Numbered from the stretch's first letter, positions 43,763-54,740 are shown. The stretch: 64,000 nucleotides of DNA from Adiantum capillus-veneris (GCA_014529385.2 CM043971.1:32562209-32626208); one strand, 5' to 3'. The notes: generated by a model not told the origin, from the letters alone. Program-made: numbers and translations.

Positions 43763-44928
43763 TCTCCCCTTCTCGAAAGAGAGTAATCGTCCGCGATTAC
43801 AGCATATCTGCAAAACAACTCAAGTTAGCTCAAAAATTTCCGAGGGTCATTTCGAGGGACAATCAGTTTGCTCTTTTTGTTAAGGAGTTAGCTTCTCCTT
43901 TCTGCTCTTTTGATCAAGAAGTTAGCTGCTCCTATCGGCTGTTTTGATCAAGGAGTTAGCTTCTCCTTTCGTCCAGATCGGAACTCTTGATATCCGGCGT
44001 AGTAAAATTAGCCATCACACCCAGACCGTACTGATCTTCCACGGGTGTCTTGATGCACTGAAATTACATACCCAGGCAATCTCATCCAATTAGGAATATT
44101 CAGTGGTTGGCACATCACAATGCAACACAAATGCTCACATATGCATGTTACAAGACATAGAAACATAAAGCCGCCGATGAACACTCCTCCCGCATAACCT
44201 AACAAGGTCCGGGCCGGGAGATATTCAACGACTCCCTCATCACTCCTTCCGCATAACCTAAAAAGGTCCGGGCGGGGAGATATAGAGGCCTTTTACAACC
44301 AAACGCCCCCCAGACCGTAGCGTGCGTCGTTTGGAGGTGCTGAGAGTAACTAGTGCTCAGACTTCTTAATACTCCTCCCGCATAACCATCCAGGTCCGGT
44401 CCGGGGGTCACAACAACAATTATTTTACAAGCATACAACCAAACGCTCCCCAGGCATCGGCCTGCGTTGTTCGGAGGTTTTCAAACATACAACGAAACGC
44501 TCCCCAGGCATCGGCCTATGTCGTTCCGAGGTTCAAACAATACCAAAGCAGTATTTCTCACTTCTCCACCCGGGAGTAAAATCACCAATCATTGAAACCA
44601 GTATCAAACCAGAGTCAAACAATTCAAATCGGCACCAAAACAGATACCATCCATTTCAAACAAATTCCAAACAAGATCACCAAACAAGATCAAACAGAAC
44701 TCAAACTTAAAAAGCAATCTCGACATTAGGCGAGCTCGAACAGTCGACTGACTTTCCATCTTGAAACCTGCACCAAAAATTAGGGTTAGGTTCCTTCCAT
44801 GAGGTCGTAGCCGAGCACGGCATGGTCCATCAGCTCTTGGACAAACAATGTTTCTTTGGTGGCGATGGTAGTCCCAAGAGATAGCAATCACACTAAACCT
44901 CCAAGGTCATCTGCTTGTGAAGAGACAT
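43763..44928 (-). other. C internal non-coding region with three repeat sets
   Basis: No protein is recognised. Three palindromic AAGGAG/CTCCTT-type units lie at 43882-43970. Three ~37-bp units CTCCTCCCGCATAACC...GGTCCGG lie at 44184-44220, 44243-44279 and 44372-44408. Three ~44-bp units with AAACGC(T/C)CCCCAG occur at 44295-44338, 44435-44479 and 44487-44533. A diverged copy of part of this region, in plus orientation, is at 57090-57370. Confidence 0.7.
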
Positions 44929-45189
44929 CTACTGGGAGATGTCGAGAAACTTCAAGTTATAATCTGCTAGGGTTTCCATGGCAAGCATTTCAGGGTACCC
45001 CACTCTGCCAGAAGTTGCACTCCGAAGGAAGATGTCAGAAACCATATAACTTCGGACAAAAATTTTCTTGAAAGCTTGCCAAGTCCTTGGAGTATGCTGC
45101 TTGGTAGCTGTAGACATCAACATCTGCATGGCACTGCTTCTGAGAAAAAAAACAGTGACTTGAAACAAATCTGGATCCTTCTCTTGCAA
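44929..45189 (-). pseudogene. C gag-like fragment
   Basis: TPRTWQAFKKIFVRSYM and MLAMETLADYNLKFLDIS fit the W-x-x-F...Y pattern of a retrotransposon gag core. 86 codons only. The upstream leader 45190-45346 shares a GC-rich block (CGCGCATCGGGCGCGCTCCC) with B at 50395-50433. Confidence 0.55.
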
Positions 45190-45359
45190 GTGATCTTAAT
45201 TGGCTTATGCCTTGTAATACACTGCGATGAAGACGGGAGCGCGCCCGATGCGCGATGAAGTAAGGGTGGGAGTGGATATAAAATTTTAATAGCTCTGTCT
45301 GCTCTTTTGTAGGACCGGTGTGCTTTCAAAAAAGCACACGCATGATGCTCTGATACCAC

Positions 45360-46058
45360 TATCACAAGGCGGGCACCACGTGCCAATAGAAAAGAACAGA
45401 CTGAACAAACTTTTAGCACTTCAATAACAACTGAACTGAAAGAGAGAGAGAGGACACGTGACACGGAGTGGCGGAATTCCACCCCAGAGAGTATTGGCCC
45501 CAAACCTTGGCGCCCCTTTCGGTATTTCTTTATATTACTGCCGATTCACGAAGTACAATAGTCGAGGAGCACCTGCTCTGCAATCTGCGCGCTAAAAAGT
45601 GCCAGAGAGGGCCCCCAAGGCTCATATTTAAAGGCCCAAAGCCTAAAAGCATCAAATATGAAAAGCTGACCCCAAAAAATCACTTTTCTAAAATTTTGGG
45701 ATTTCCCTAAAAGTCCGCCACGAATTCCGGGACGTCCGTACAGGTGCCACATCATCATATTTTGATGTGCAAAGTCTTTTGAGTGTGTTCTGCTTTATTT
45801 TTAATGCCTTTATGTCACTTGGGGCCCCATCGAACGGGGTCCCCATAAGTTGGTAGGACTTCTTCTTCTGTTGCTTGTTCTTCTTAGGGTTTCTAGAATT
45901 AGGGTTTGCAGGTTTTAGGGTTAGGGTTTCCAGAATTAGGGTTTCAACAGTTAGGGTTTTTGGCAGAAATTAGGGTTAGGGTTTTTGCTCTCGGGCAGTC
46001 ACATCATCTGTAAGTTGGCTTCATTCTTTAGGCTTTGACATGTCAGCAGTTTGTTACA
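45360..46058 (-). repeat. C 5' LTR (699 bp)
   Basis: Partner of 43062-43762 with TATCACAAGG (first G mutated) and TTTGTTACA ends. Includes telomere-like repeats at 45891-45985. Confidence 0.9.
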
Positions 46059-46523
46059 TACAATCGCATCTAGATCCACACCGGACCTCACTGATGTCGG
46101 ATTGACTAATTCTTATTGCGATCATGTCCATAGAATCTCAAGACCGAAATGTTGCAGTCTTTTTATCTTTCAAACCTACACTCAACACATTCACATGAGT
46201 GAGGGCACATAAATCAGATTCATTTTCGGGAATTCCTATGTTGAAGTATTTCTTTCATAAAGTCATTCAATAGAATATTGTCAGCCCATCAGTATCCCCA
46301 CAGTCCAAAGGAAAATGAGTGACTTTATTCATCTTGGTGAACTATGACCAAGGAGCGGAGTGACTCCCCTCTTGGTGCAGTCTGCACCAGATTCAACCCT
46401 ACTGATCTTCTGGATCTCTCGGAATAGTCAAAGCTAGACCGAAAGCCTCAAGGTAAAGTTCCAATATCTGAGGAGTATCTGCCTCCTCCATCTACTTTGC
46501 ATTCAATGCCGGGTAGTTCTTGA

Positions 46524-46995
46524 CTAAGAACCGCCGTTCACTTTACCTTTCTCTTTACTTTCCATGTGAGCCAGTATGTGTTTCGGAACGAGAATCTCCT
46601 CGCTCTCTTCTATTTCAGGTTGCTCCTCAGGCTCCCTGTCGACTGGCACCTCACCCTTGAAAGGTTTCAAGAGACTCACATGAAAAGCATTGTGAATCTT
46701 CCAAGTATCTGGCAACTTCAGTGTGAAGGATACATCATTTATCTTCTCTTGAATCTGAAAAGGGCCATAATACCGCATTCTTAGCTTTGGAAAAAGGGGC
46801 TCCTTTCTCTTTCGTTTCCTTAGGTGTCAATCATCTTCCGTCCAACTGCAAGTCTCGTCGATGTCTATCAGCTGCCTTCTTATGCCGTGCTTGAGACTTC
46901 TCAAGAGCCTCACGAACGTTGGCAAAAGCAGTATTCAAATCTCTCGCAGACTGATCTGCTTCAAAAATCTTATCCTGGGTCTGGGGAATTCTCCG
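46524..46995 (-). pseudogene. B integrase tail and chromodomain remnant
   Basis: Minus strand: DKIFEADQS...LNTAFANVREALEKSQA, then [21 protein letters not shown] (GPY/F module) and IHNAFHVSLLKPFKG, and an acidic linker. The chromodomain start (EEILVPKHILAH) is readable, but the rest is degraded (to about 46430). Confidence 0.85.
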
Positions 46996-47168
46996 ATCTA
47001 TCAGCTGATTGCCTTTTCCTTTCTTTCCTTGCGCCCTAGGACCTGTGGGTAGCTTCGCTAGCTTCCCCTGTTCATTGGCACACGAGTTTCAATCATCAGA
47101 ACCCTGAGACGCACTATCATCTGATCCCCTGTCTCTGGAATCCTTTGATGAACTTGCATCTGTTTCCC

Positions 47169-47718
47169 TTAGTTCGTCGGAACCTTTGGATGTGCTACCG
47201 TCTGATTTTTTCCAGAATTTTGTGATGAGTTGTCATCCGATTCCCCTGATTCATTCTTTTCAATGGCAGACTCTTGCCCTATTGAGGTGGATACTATGCT
47301 GTCCATAGGATAAGTCAATGAGCTGGCATGCGTTCCAAATCGCTGCTTATTATGTCCTGTGAGTCTCTGAATGGAGTTAGACTTTTGGTTCAGACAATAG
47401 TCTCGATCTCTTTTGGCAAACCCCAGCAAAACTGCTCAATCCCGCTTAATGTAGTCTCTCTGGCAAATAAGTATCCCAAAACCTCTGGCAGTAGTCATCC
47501 AATGTATCTTTCTTAGTCATTCTCAAGTGATGCCAAGCCATGATGACATCTCTTTCATATTCATAAGATTCCAAGTTGACGTGAAAATTTTCTTGAATTT
47601 TAACCACGTTGCAGGTGCTTCTGTACGATTGCCCTCCTAAACAAACTAGTAAACCGGGGATCTCTGCCTGAAGCAATGGACTCATGCATGCCATGTAATT
47701 GGAAAATCTATGAGACAA
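47169..47718 (-). pseudogene. B gag piece located downstream of integrase core
   Basis: IMAWHHLRMTKKDTLDDYCQ and the following LNQKSNSIQRL...THASSLTYP with a Ser/Glu-rich tail are gag, aligning with element A (1-386, 14023-14180). In B's transcription direction they follow the integrase core (...RDPRFTSLFRRAI) instead of preceding protease. The exact junction is near 47625. Confidence 0.8.
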
Positions 47719-48279
47719 ACAATTTTGCCAAATGATCGGGCTTAACTGTCTTCTTTACCAAAATAAAGTGGGCTTGCTTGCTAATCTGTCAATGACTGTC
47801 CAAATCCCATCATGCCCACTTTGGGTCTTGGGAAGATAAAAAAATGAAATCCATAGCAATGCTTTCCTAGGTGCGGGAGGGTATGGGTAAAGGTTGTAGA
47901 AGTCCTGCTGCCTTATGCCTGTCAAACTTTTTTTTTGGCATACTAAGCAACTACGAACAAACTCGTCCACATCCTTTTTGAGCCTCGGCCAGTAAAAGTA
48001 ACAGTCAACACCCTTCAAGGTGGTATCTCTGCCGCGGTGGCCCGAAAAAGGTGGACAATGATACTCTGTCAAATCCTTTTCTCTCAAAGGCTGTGTGACA
48101 TACATCGTTTTTCGCATCAAATAGCCCTCTCGTGTGGAATAGCCTGCAATTAGCTCCTCACGATGTACCCAGTGAAAGATATCTACAAAATCAGGATTAG
48201 TGGCGTACTGATCAATCATACCTTCGAAGCTTCGACGATGTATCGTAGAAATAGCCAAAACCAAGGGCATTCTAGACAC
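47625..48279 (-). pseudogene. B integrase zinc finger and core, truncated
   Basis: H2C2 finger: CPPFSGHRGRDTT...FVRSCLVCQKKS. Core: IWTVIDRLASKPTLF, then VKKTVKPDHLAKLF and SGRDPRFTSLF (Ser-Gly where SDRD is usual). It breaks off before the Glu motif and joins gag. Confidence 0.87.
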
Positions 48280-48316
48280 ACATCTGCCACTAAATTCTTC
48301 TGTCCTTGAACATGGA

Positions 48317-48827
48317 CTATCTGGAAATGAAACTGTGACAAGATGTTAGCCCACCGTGTCTAGTTTTCTGAAAACTGCTTCTGCGACAAGAAATAGCGTA
48401 AACTTTGATGATTTGTGAAGACGGTAAAGTCAGCTCTGAGTAGATAGTGTCGCCACTGCGTAAGAGCATGGATAATTGCCAAAAGCTCTTTCTCATAAAT
48501 CTGCGCAACCCGTTCAATACGTGAAAACATCTTGCTCTTGTAAGCTATGAGATGGGCTTCTTGTATCAAGACTGCTGCCAGACTGCGACCACAAGCATCA
48601 CAGTAAACTTCGAATGTCTGCCAATGCCAACATTGGTCCCATAGGCGACTTTTCCTTGAGAGTCTGAAAGGCTGCAATCTTTGTCGGGCCCCAAGTAAAG
48701 GAACCTCTTTTTGAATTAGTGCATGCAAAGGAGAAGCTATCTCTGCAATTTTTTGATTGAACCGCAAATAATATGAGCACAAGCTCGAAAAGATTCGAAC
48801 TTCATGAACATTCTTCAAATCAGCCAA
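48317..48827 (-). pseudogene. B RNase H domain
   Basis: VYCDACGRSLAAVLIQE, YEKELLAIIHALTQWRHYLL and FTNHQSLRYFLSQ (canonically TDHQSL), broken by a frame change near 48500. Confidence 0.9.
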
Positions 48828-48962
48828 TCACGAATAGTCTCAATTCTGGCTGGGTCCATCTCTACTGAGACGACGTGTCCCAAGAAATTTATCTCAGACA
48901 AGAAAAAACTCGCTCTTTTTCGCATTTATAACCGATTTATGCTTCTGCAGTGCTTGGAAAAC

Positions 48963-49411
48963 CTACAATAGATGGTGTCTGTGTTCTGCTTCATTCTTGG
49001 AGAAGACGATAATGCCATCAAAGAAAGTGTCCACAAACGATCGGTATTGTCTGAAAATCCTATCCATCATGCGGTTGAATGTAGTCGTAGCATTCGTATG
49101 GCCAAATGGCATCACCAAATATTCATACAAACTCAAAAGTCGTCTTGAAAGCTGTCTTGTAAACGTCTCCAAGAGCAACTTGGATCTGATGATAACCACT
49201 CTTCGGATCAATTTGGCTAAAGAAAGTGGATAACTTTGTAAGGTGGCCGGTTCGGTGATGTACTACCGGTAATCAAATCAATCGTGTGATCTTTAGGACG
49301 TGAAGCAGGCAACTTGCCTGGTAAGCCCTCAGAGAAACGATCAGCGTGAGCTTGCAGAAAATCTTGTTGTTCTTTTTTCGAGGTCTGACATATTCGACCT
49401 TTAATGATCAT
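48963..49411 (-). pseudogene. B reverse transcriptase
   Basis: LPASRPKDHTIDLITGS then, after a deletion of the middle blocks, LSLYEYLVMPFGHTNATTTFN and TFFDGIIVFSKNEAEH. The catalytic FxDD reads FDGI, so the active site is lost. Confidence 0.88.
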
Positions 49412-50343
49412 TCAATTCTTTCAAGAAAATCTAATAAACGAAAAGATTGGATTTCATCAAGTGGGACGGACTCGCCTTTCTGTTTTACATCAATTACAAT
49501 GTCTTTGCCCTTCTCATTTTTCAAGATGTCCTTCCTTGCTCTATGATCGACCATGGCAATGTTCTTGGGGAACAGAGGGATTCCTCGGAGGACGGCACAC
49601 CCTTCCAAAGGCATGTCCTCGTGCTATAAATACCCTTGACAATGCAAACCTAGTTTGCCAATGACAGGTGTAATGGCAACCTCCCATCAGGGTGCCTCTA
49701 GAACATTTTCTCGGGCGTAATTCCAAGTCAAGCCGCCAATTTGGTTGAAATGAAGTTGGTCTTGGCTTGTCTATCAAAGAATATAAGGGCTTCCTGGTAT
49801 GGCACTTTGCCCCATGCTTTGCAAAGTTCAGTACTTTCTTTCAGCTGGTCAGGGTTGGCGGTTGCCACAAAATCTGGTAGCAGTCCTGCTTTCGTCTTTC
49901 CTTTTCTTCCGCGCTTGGCTATTGCTCTATAACTCTTTGGCTTATCTTTTGGTGGTCCGCTGGTTCATCTTCTTTTTAAGAGTTCTGTCCATCTCTTTCT
50001 GCGAGTACAGGTTCTGCCTTTTTTTTTCCATCTCTTTCTACGAGTACAGGTTGCATTTTTTTCTTTGCGCTCGTCTGTCCTTTAGCTGCCATCTCGAGTA
50101 AATCTCTTTAATTGGGTAATTCTTCAGGTGTTTCGCAAATCTCAGGTCTTTGGAGTAATGGATCAATCTTTTCACACATGTATCAACCTGCATTTGACGT
50201 TTGTACTCCGCTTTGAAAAACTTTTCCACCAAGAATTTGTCCAAATCTTCGTTCTTTTCTTCAGTTCCCGTGCCGGATTTCAACTTTTCTTTGCCTGCCC
50301 ACCGAGAGATGTTATCTCTGTCAGATTCTCCGCAAAAACCCAT
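49412..50343 (-). pseudogene. B gag N-terminus and protease region
   Basis: 50343-50038 encodes a basic stretch with KRQMQVDTCVKRLIHYSKDL, which matches the gag start downstream of the LTR at 58669 (LQVDTCANHMLKIYS). Around 49720-49790 EALIFFDRQAKTNFIS looks like a degenerate retropepsin loop. Several stops. Confidence 0.65.
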
Positions 50344-50435
50344 GTGTAATATGACGTTCTTTATGGCTTATGCCCTGTAAGACAAAGCGATGAAGACGGG
50401 AGCGCGCCCGATGCGCGGTGAAGTAAGGGTGGGAG

Positions 50436-50927
50436 TGTCACAAAGTGATGACGTGGCGGACAGCAGAAACCCTAATTTTCGGAAATCGCGGAGGCTGGAA
50501 ATTTTTTTTTTTGGAAAATGATGAGCGACGCAAATTTCGCTTTTTCTCTACTTAATGAGAAAGAGAGAGAGAATGCTTTTGCTTTCAAGTTTTGACTCTC
50601 TGTGAGAGCAATTGCTTTTGATTTCAAGCTTTTGGGGCTCTGTTTTTGGGCATCCCTTGTAACCTTTAAATTAGTGGTGAGAGCCTCACTTCTTAGAGCA
50701 TCTGGACGCAGAGTCTGAGAGTGAATCCCGACCCACTCTCTTGTACTTTGAATTGATTAATACAAAAAGAAATACCGAAAGGGGGTGCCAGTCTTTGGGG
50801 CCAATATCTCTAGGCACGGAACTCCGCCGGGCCAGTGAAAATCTATTGTGATTCGTGAATTGTTTTGAAGTGGTTATTTGGTGCTGTCGCGATTGATTCT
50901 TGACTTGGAGTGTCCAAGTTTGTTACA
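50436..50927 (+). repeat. F 5' LTR (492 bp)
   Basis: TGTCACAAAGTGATGACGTGG...TTTGTTACA. Contains AAACCCTAA telobox-like sequence near 50467. PBS TGGTATCAGAGC follows at 50929-50940. Confidence 0.95.
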
Positions 50928-51059
50928 GTGGTATCAGAGCACGGCCGATTTCTCTTCTACGGGAAATCCGATCTTCGAATTTTTTTTCCGCGGCACCTAT
51001 GGCTTCACGCAAGGATCAGTCTTGTCCAGCCTAGTACTTCACCGTATTGCTCTCCATAT

Positions 51060-51561
51060 CTTGACACAGAAAGGAGTACCTTTTTTGTGGGGACCCACAG
51101 AGGTGAATGCCTTTCAGACATTGAAAGAGAAATTGACTACGGGACCTATTTTGACTTTGCCAGACTTGCAAAAGTCATTCGAAGTATATTGTGATGCTTG
51201 TGGTCGTAGTCTGGGTGCGGTCTTGATGCAAGAAGGCCATGTCATAGCTTACGAGAGCCGTTTGTTCTCTAGGCCGGAGATGACAGCACAAATCTATGAG
51301 AAAGAGCTTTTGGCGGTTATCCATGCTCTTACTCAGTGGCGGCATTACCTACTCGGAGCGGATTTTATTGTCTTTACAGACCATCAGAGTTTGCGCTACT
51401 TTTTGTCACAGAAGCAGCTTTCGGAAAAGCAGATGCGGTGGGCGAACATCTTGTCACAGTTCCACTTCCAGATTGGTCCATGTGTATGGACAGAAGAATG
51501 TGGTGACAGATGCTTTGTCTCGGAAACCGTTGGTTCTGGCTATTTCCGTGATACATCATAG
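51060..51561 (+). pseudogene. F RNase H domain
   Basis: Open frame from about 51030: VPFLWGPTEVNAFQ, VYCDACGRSLGAVLMQE, YEKELLAVIHALTQWRHYLL, FTDHQSLRYFLSQ. The Asp-Glu-Asp positions are present. It leaves frame near 51480 and integrase continues in another frame. Confidence 0.9.
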
Positions 51562-52318
51562 GAGCTTCGAGGATATGGTCGATCAGTATGGCACAGATAC
51601 AGATTTTGCAGATATTTTCACACGGATACGGGATGGGGAGACAGTAGCGAGATACTCCCTTCGGGAAGGCTACTTGATGAGAAAGACTATGTTGTGTGTT
51701 ACACAGCCGTTGAGGGAAAAGGTTATAACTGAATGCCATTGTCCACCTTTTATGGGTCACCGCGGCATTGCTACCACCATGAAGGGGGTAGAGAGATACT
51801 TCTTTTGGCCGAGACTCAAAAAGGATGTGGAAGAGTTGTGCGCAGTATGCCAGAAGGTCACGTTTGACAGCATAAGGCACAGGGATTGTTACAGCCTTTA
51901 CCCATACCCACCCGCCCCTGGGAAAATATTGAAATGGCTTTCATTTTTGATCTCCCGAGAACACAGAATGATCACGTTGATTTTTTGATTACATGGCACG
52001 TCTGAGACGATTGTCTCCGACAGAGACCCCGGATTTATGAGTTTGTTTTGGAAGGCAATTTGGGAGAACATTGGCACGCAGTTGCAGTTCTCATCATCGT
52101 TCCACTTGCAGACTGACGGGCAATCTGAGATTGCCAATTCAGTGGTTTTAGATTTATTGAAGTCTTGTATCTCAGATCAGAAGACTCAATGGGAAAAGAA
52201 CTTACCTTTGGTGGAATTTGTCTACAATAACACGATACACTCTTCGACGGGGAAGACGCCATGTGAGATTGTTGAAAGTGCTACGAAGGTTCCATCCTTC
52301 CTGAGCACGAAAGATTAG
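51480..52318 (+). pseudogene. F integrase, with internal deletion
   Basis: Zinc finger region CHCPPFMGHRGIATT...CAVCQKVT. The first half of the core is lost around 51970-52020. DPGFMSLFWKAIWENIGTQL and HLQTDGQSEIANSVVL then carry the Glu motif. A TAG follows at about 52316. Confidence 0.88.
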
Positions 52319-52321
52319 ATA

Positions 52322-52889
52322 TTGGAAGCGGATGAATATTCGCAAGATTTGGATACGGCTTTTGCCAAGGTTCGCGAGACTTTGCAGGAGTCTCAAGAAC
52401 GGCAGAAAAAGGCAGCGGATCGCCATCGTCACGACTTGAAATTGAAGGAGGATGATTGGGTGCTCTTACGTTTTGAGAAGGCACGCCTACGAAAGAAAAA
52501 GGGAAAGGAGAGGCTTTTTCCAAAGCTTAGTATGCGATACTACGGACCTTTCCAGATCACTGACAAGATAAATGATGTCTCCTTCCGATTGAAACTGCCA
52601 GATACTTGGAGGATTCACAATGCATTGCATGTGAGTCTCTTGAAACCTGTTAAGGGTGATGTGCCTGATGATGGGGAGCCTGATGAGCAACCCGAAGTGG
52701 AAGAAAAGGAGGAGATCCTTGTTCCTGAATAGATTTTTGCACATAACGATACGAAGAAAGGTAAAGTCCGAAGGCGGTTCTTGGTTAAGTTCAAGAACTT
52801 TCCTGCATTTGATGCGAAGTGGATGGAGGAGGAGGACCTAGCAAATACTCCGCGGATTGTGAAACTTTACCTCGATGTTTTGGTTTAGC
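52322..52889 (+). pseudogene. F integrase tail with chromodomain
   Basis: [47 protein letters not shown], an acidic linker, then after one TAG (52731) a chromodomain: RRFLVKFKNFPAFDAKWMEE. Chromodomains steer integration to heterochromatin in this clade. Confidence 0.9.
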
Positions 52890-53490
52890 ATAGTCTACTC
52901 CAAACGGAACCCAGAATTGAGCTTGGCCGGAGATCTGATGCAGTGGGATGCACAAGAGGGGAGTCACTCCGCTCCCTTGTCAACAGATGCCTCGATTTTG
53001 ATACTAAAGTGACTGATGTCTCTTTGAGCTTCAGGGATACTGAGAGCTGACAGTATTCTGCTGTATGACTTCATGAAATGGAATTCCGGAATATGAGACT
53101 TATTTGTTCTTGAATTCTTGTGAGTGCAGGAACTGATAGACGAAATGACTGTAGCATTTTGTTCTTGATCTCGAATAGACATGGTTGCAATAGGGGTTAG
53201 TCAATCGGACATCGATGAGGTCCCGATTGGACCTTGATGTGATTGCTAGCTACATTGCCGATAAATCATGGTCTAAGATCTGAATGAATGTTGAATGTCA
53301 TGTGATGTCCTGTGATGTCTGGTGATGTTCTGTGATGTCGTGTGATGTGACTGTCGATTTTGTACATGTGCTAGATGTGTGTTTCTAGTACGTAGGTACT
53401 AACAGTAAGTGTCTGCTAAGACGGTTTATGGCTTTTGTCGGTTTTGCAGGCGTAATCGCGGTCGATTACAATGCTTTCAAGAGGGGGGTA
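52890..53490 (+). other. F 3' untranslated region
   Basis: Non-coding. 53296-53355 is a degenerate tandem of TGTGATGTC-like units. 53452-53469 is the palindrome GTAATCG-CGGT-CGATTAC, preceded by TTTTGCAG. PPT AAGAGGGGGGTA ends at 53490. B's equivalent region is split by D and C. Confidence 0.75.
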
Positions 53491-54003
53491 TGTCACAAAG
53501 TGATGACGTGGCGGACAACAGAAACCCTAATTTCTGCTAGAAACCCTAATTTTCGGAAATCGCGGAGGCTGGAATTTTTTTTTTGAAAATGATGAGCGAC
53601 GCAAATTTCGCTTTTTCTCTACTTAATGAGAAAGAGAGAGAGAATGCTTTTGCTTTCAAGTTTTGACTCTGTTAGAGAGAGAGAGCAATTGCTTTTGATT
53701 TCAAGCTTTTGGGGCTCTGTTTCTGGGCATCCCTTGTAACCTTTAAATTAGTGGTGAGGGCCTCACTCCTTAGAGCATCTGGACGCAGAGTCTGAGAGTG
53801 AATCCCGACCTACTCTCTTGTACTTTGAATTGATTAATACAAAAAGAAATACCGAAAGGGGCGCCAATCTTTGGGGCCAATATCTCTAGGCACGGAATTC
53901 CGTCGGGCCAGTGCAAATCTATTGTGATCTGTGAATTGTTTTGAAGTGGTTATTTGGTGCTGTCGCGATTGATTCTTGACTTGGAGTGTCCAAGTTTGTT
54001 ACA
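53491..54003 (+). repeat. F 3' LTR (513 bp)
   Basis: Partner of 50436-50927 with a 21-bp extra repeat of GAAACCCTAATTT near 53520. Confidence 0.95.
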
Positions 54004-54121
54004 GGGAGTGCCTAATAAGCCCGGGGTCGGGACACGAAGATTCTCTCACAAAAACCTGCATATGCTGCAAAAAGGATCGGATCCTCCATAGAAGAAGAAT
54101 TTTTCTGAGCTCTGATACCAT

Positions 54122-54740
54122 TGTAATAAGCTTGGACACTCCAAGCGCGAAATCAATTGCAACACACGAACAGAAACTTCAAAATCACTGAACTTTAATA
54201 GAGAGAGAGAGAGAGGGTCGACACGGCTCGGCGTAGTTCCGTGCCTAGAGGTATTGGCCCCAAAGTTTGGCGCCCTTTTCGGTATTTCTTTATCATTCAT
54301 GATTGCAAAGTACAACTCCCGAGGGACCTCTGCTCTCAGACTCTGCGTCAGTACATAGGATATCCAAAAGAAGATCCCCATAAGCAATCAGTTCAAAAGC
54401 ACTTTCACCTAAAAGCTTTGGTCCCTAAAAGCTAGCAGTGGAGATTCCCAAAAGTAGCCAGTGTAATTTGTGGAAATTCGTACAGCTTGCCACGTGGCAC
54501 TTGCAACCAAATGACAGAAATTCCGTACGGCCTTGCCATGTCAGCATCCGTACGATCTGCCACGTCAGCATGCCAACGCATCTTACGGAAATCACTTTCA
54601 AGGTTCAAACTTCTGTCTTTTAGGGTTTCGGGCCCCACTACCGGTGCTTTATAAGTTCTTCAAGTTAGTCTGTTCAGTTTCTTTCGACCACTTGGCCATT
54701 TCTCTGCTAGATGGTCATGCCACGTCATCACTTTGTGACA
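54122..54740 (-). repeat. B 5' LTR (619 bp)
   Basis: TGTAATAAGCTTGG...TTTGTGACA on the plus strand, with the PBS complement GCTCTGATACCA at 54109-54120 on its inner side. The bases 54009-54108 are the gag leader of B, cut off by F. Confidence 0.9.

Larger units (their letters stand above)
43062..46058 (-). mobile_element. LTR element C, non-autonomous, inserted in B
   Basis: LTRs 43062-43762 and 45360-46058 surround a 1.6-kb interior. PBS complement GCTCTGATACCA at 45347-45358 and the complement of the PPT region at 43763-43782 give minus orientation. The interior has only a gag-like fragment (44929-45189) and repeat-rich non-coding DNA. B's 3' UTR continues on both sides. The flanks read GTTTAC and TACAA, so only a partial duplication is visible. 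Confidence 0.85.
50436..54003 (+). mobile_element. Gypsy chromovirus F, internally deleted, inserted in B
   Basis: Perfect 5-bp duplication GGGAG (50431-50435, 54004-54008). LTRs 50436-50927 and 53491-54003 are very similar. The interior keeps the gag ATG (50999), jumps to a piece of RT start (SPYCSP), then directly to the RT connection/RNase H, integrase with a second deletion, GPY/F module and chromodomain. Gag, protease and RT catalytic core are missing. Confidence 0.95.

Noticed and set aside
44184-44540. Repeats in C considered as tRNA-like or SINE with A and B boxes
   Set aside because: GGTTCAAAC at 44529 resembles a B box but no matching A box or cloverleaf can be drawn.
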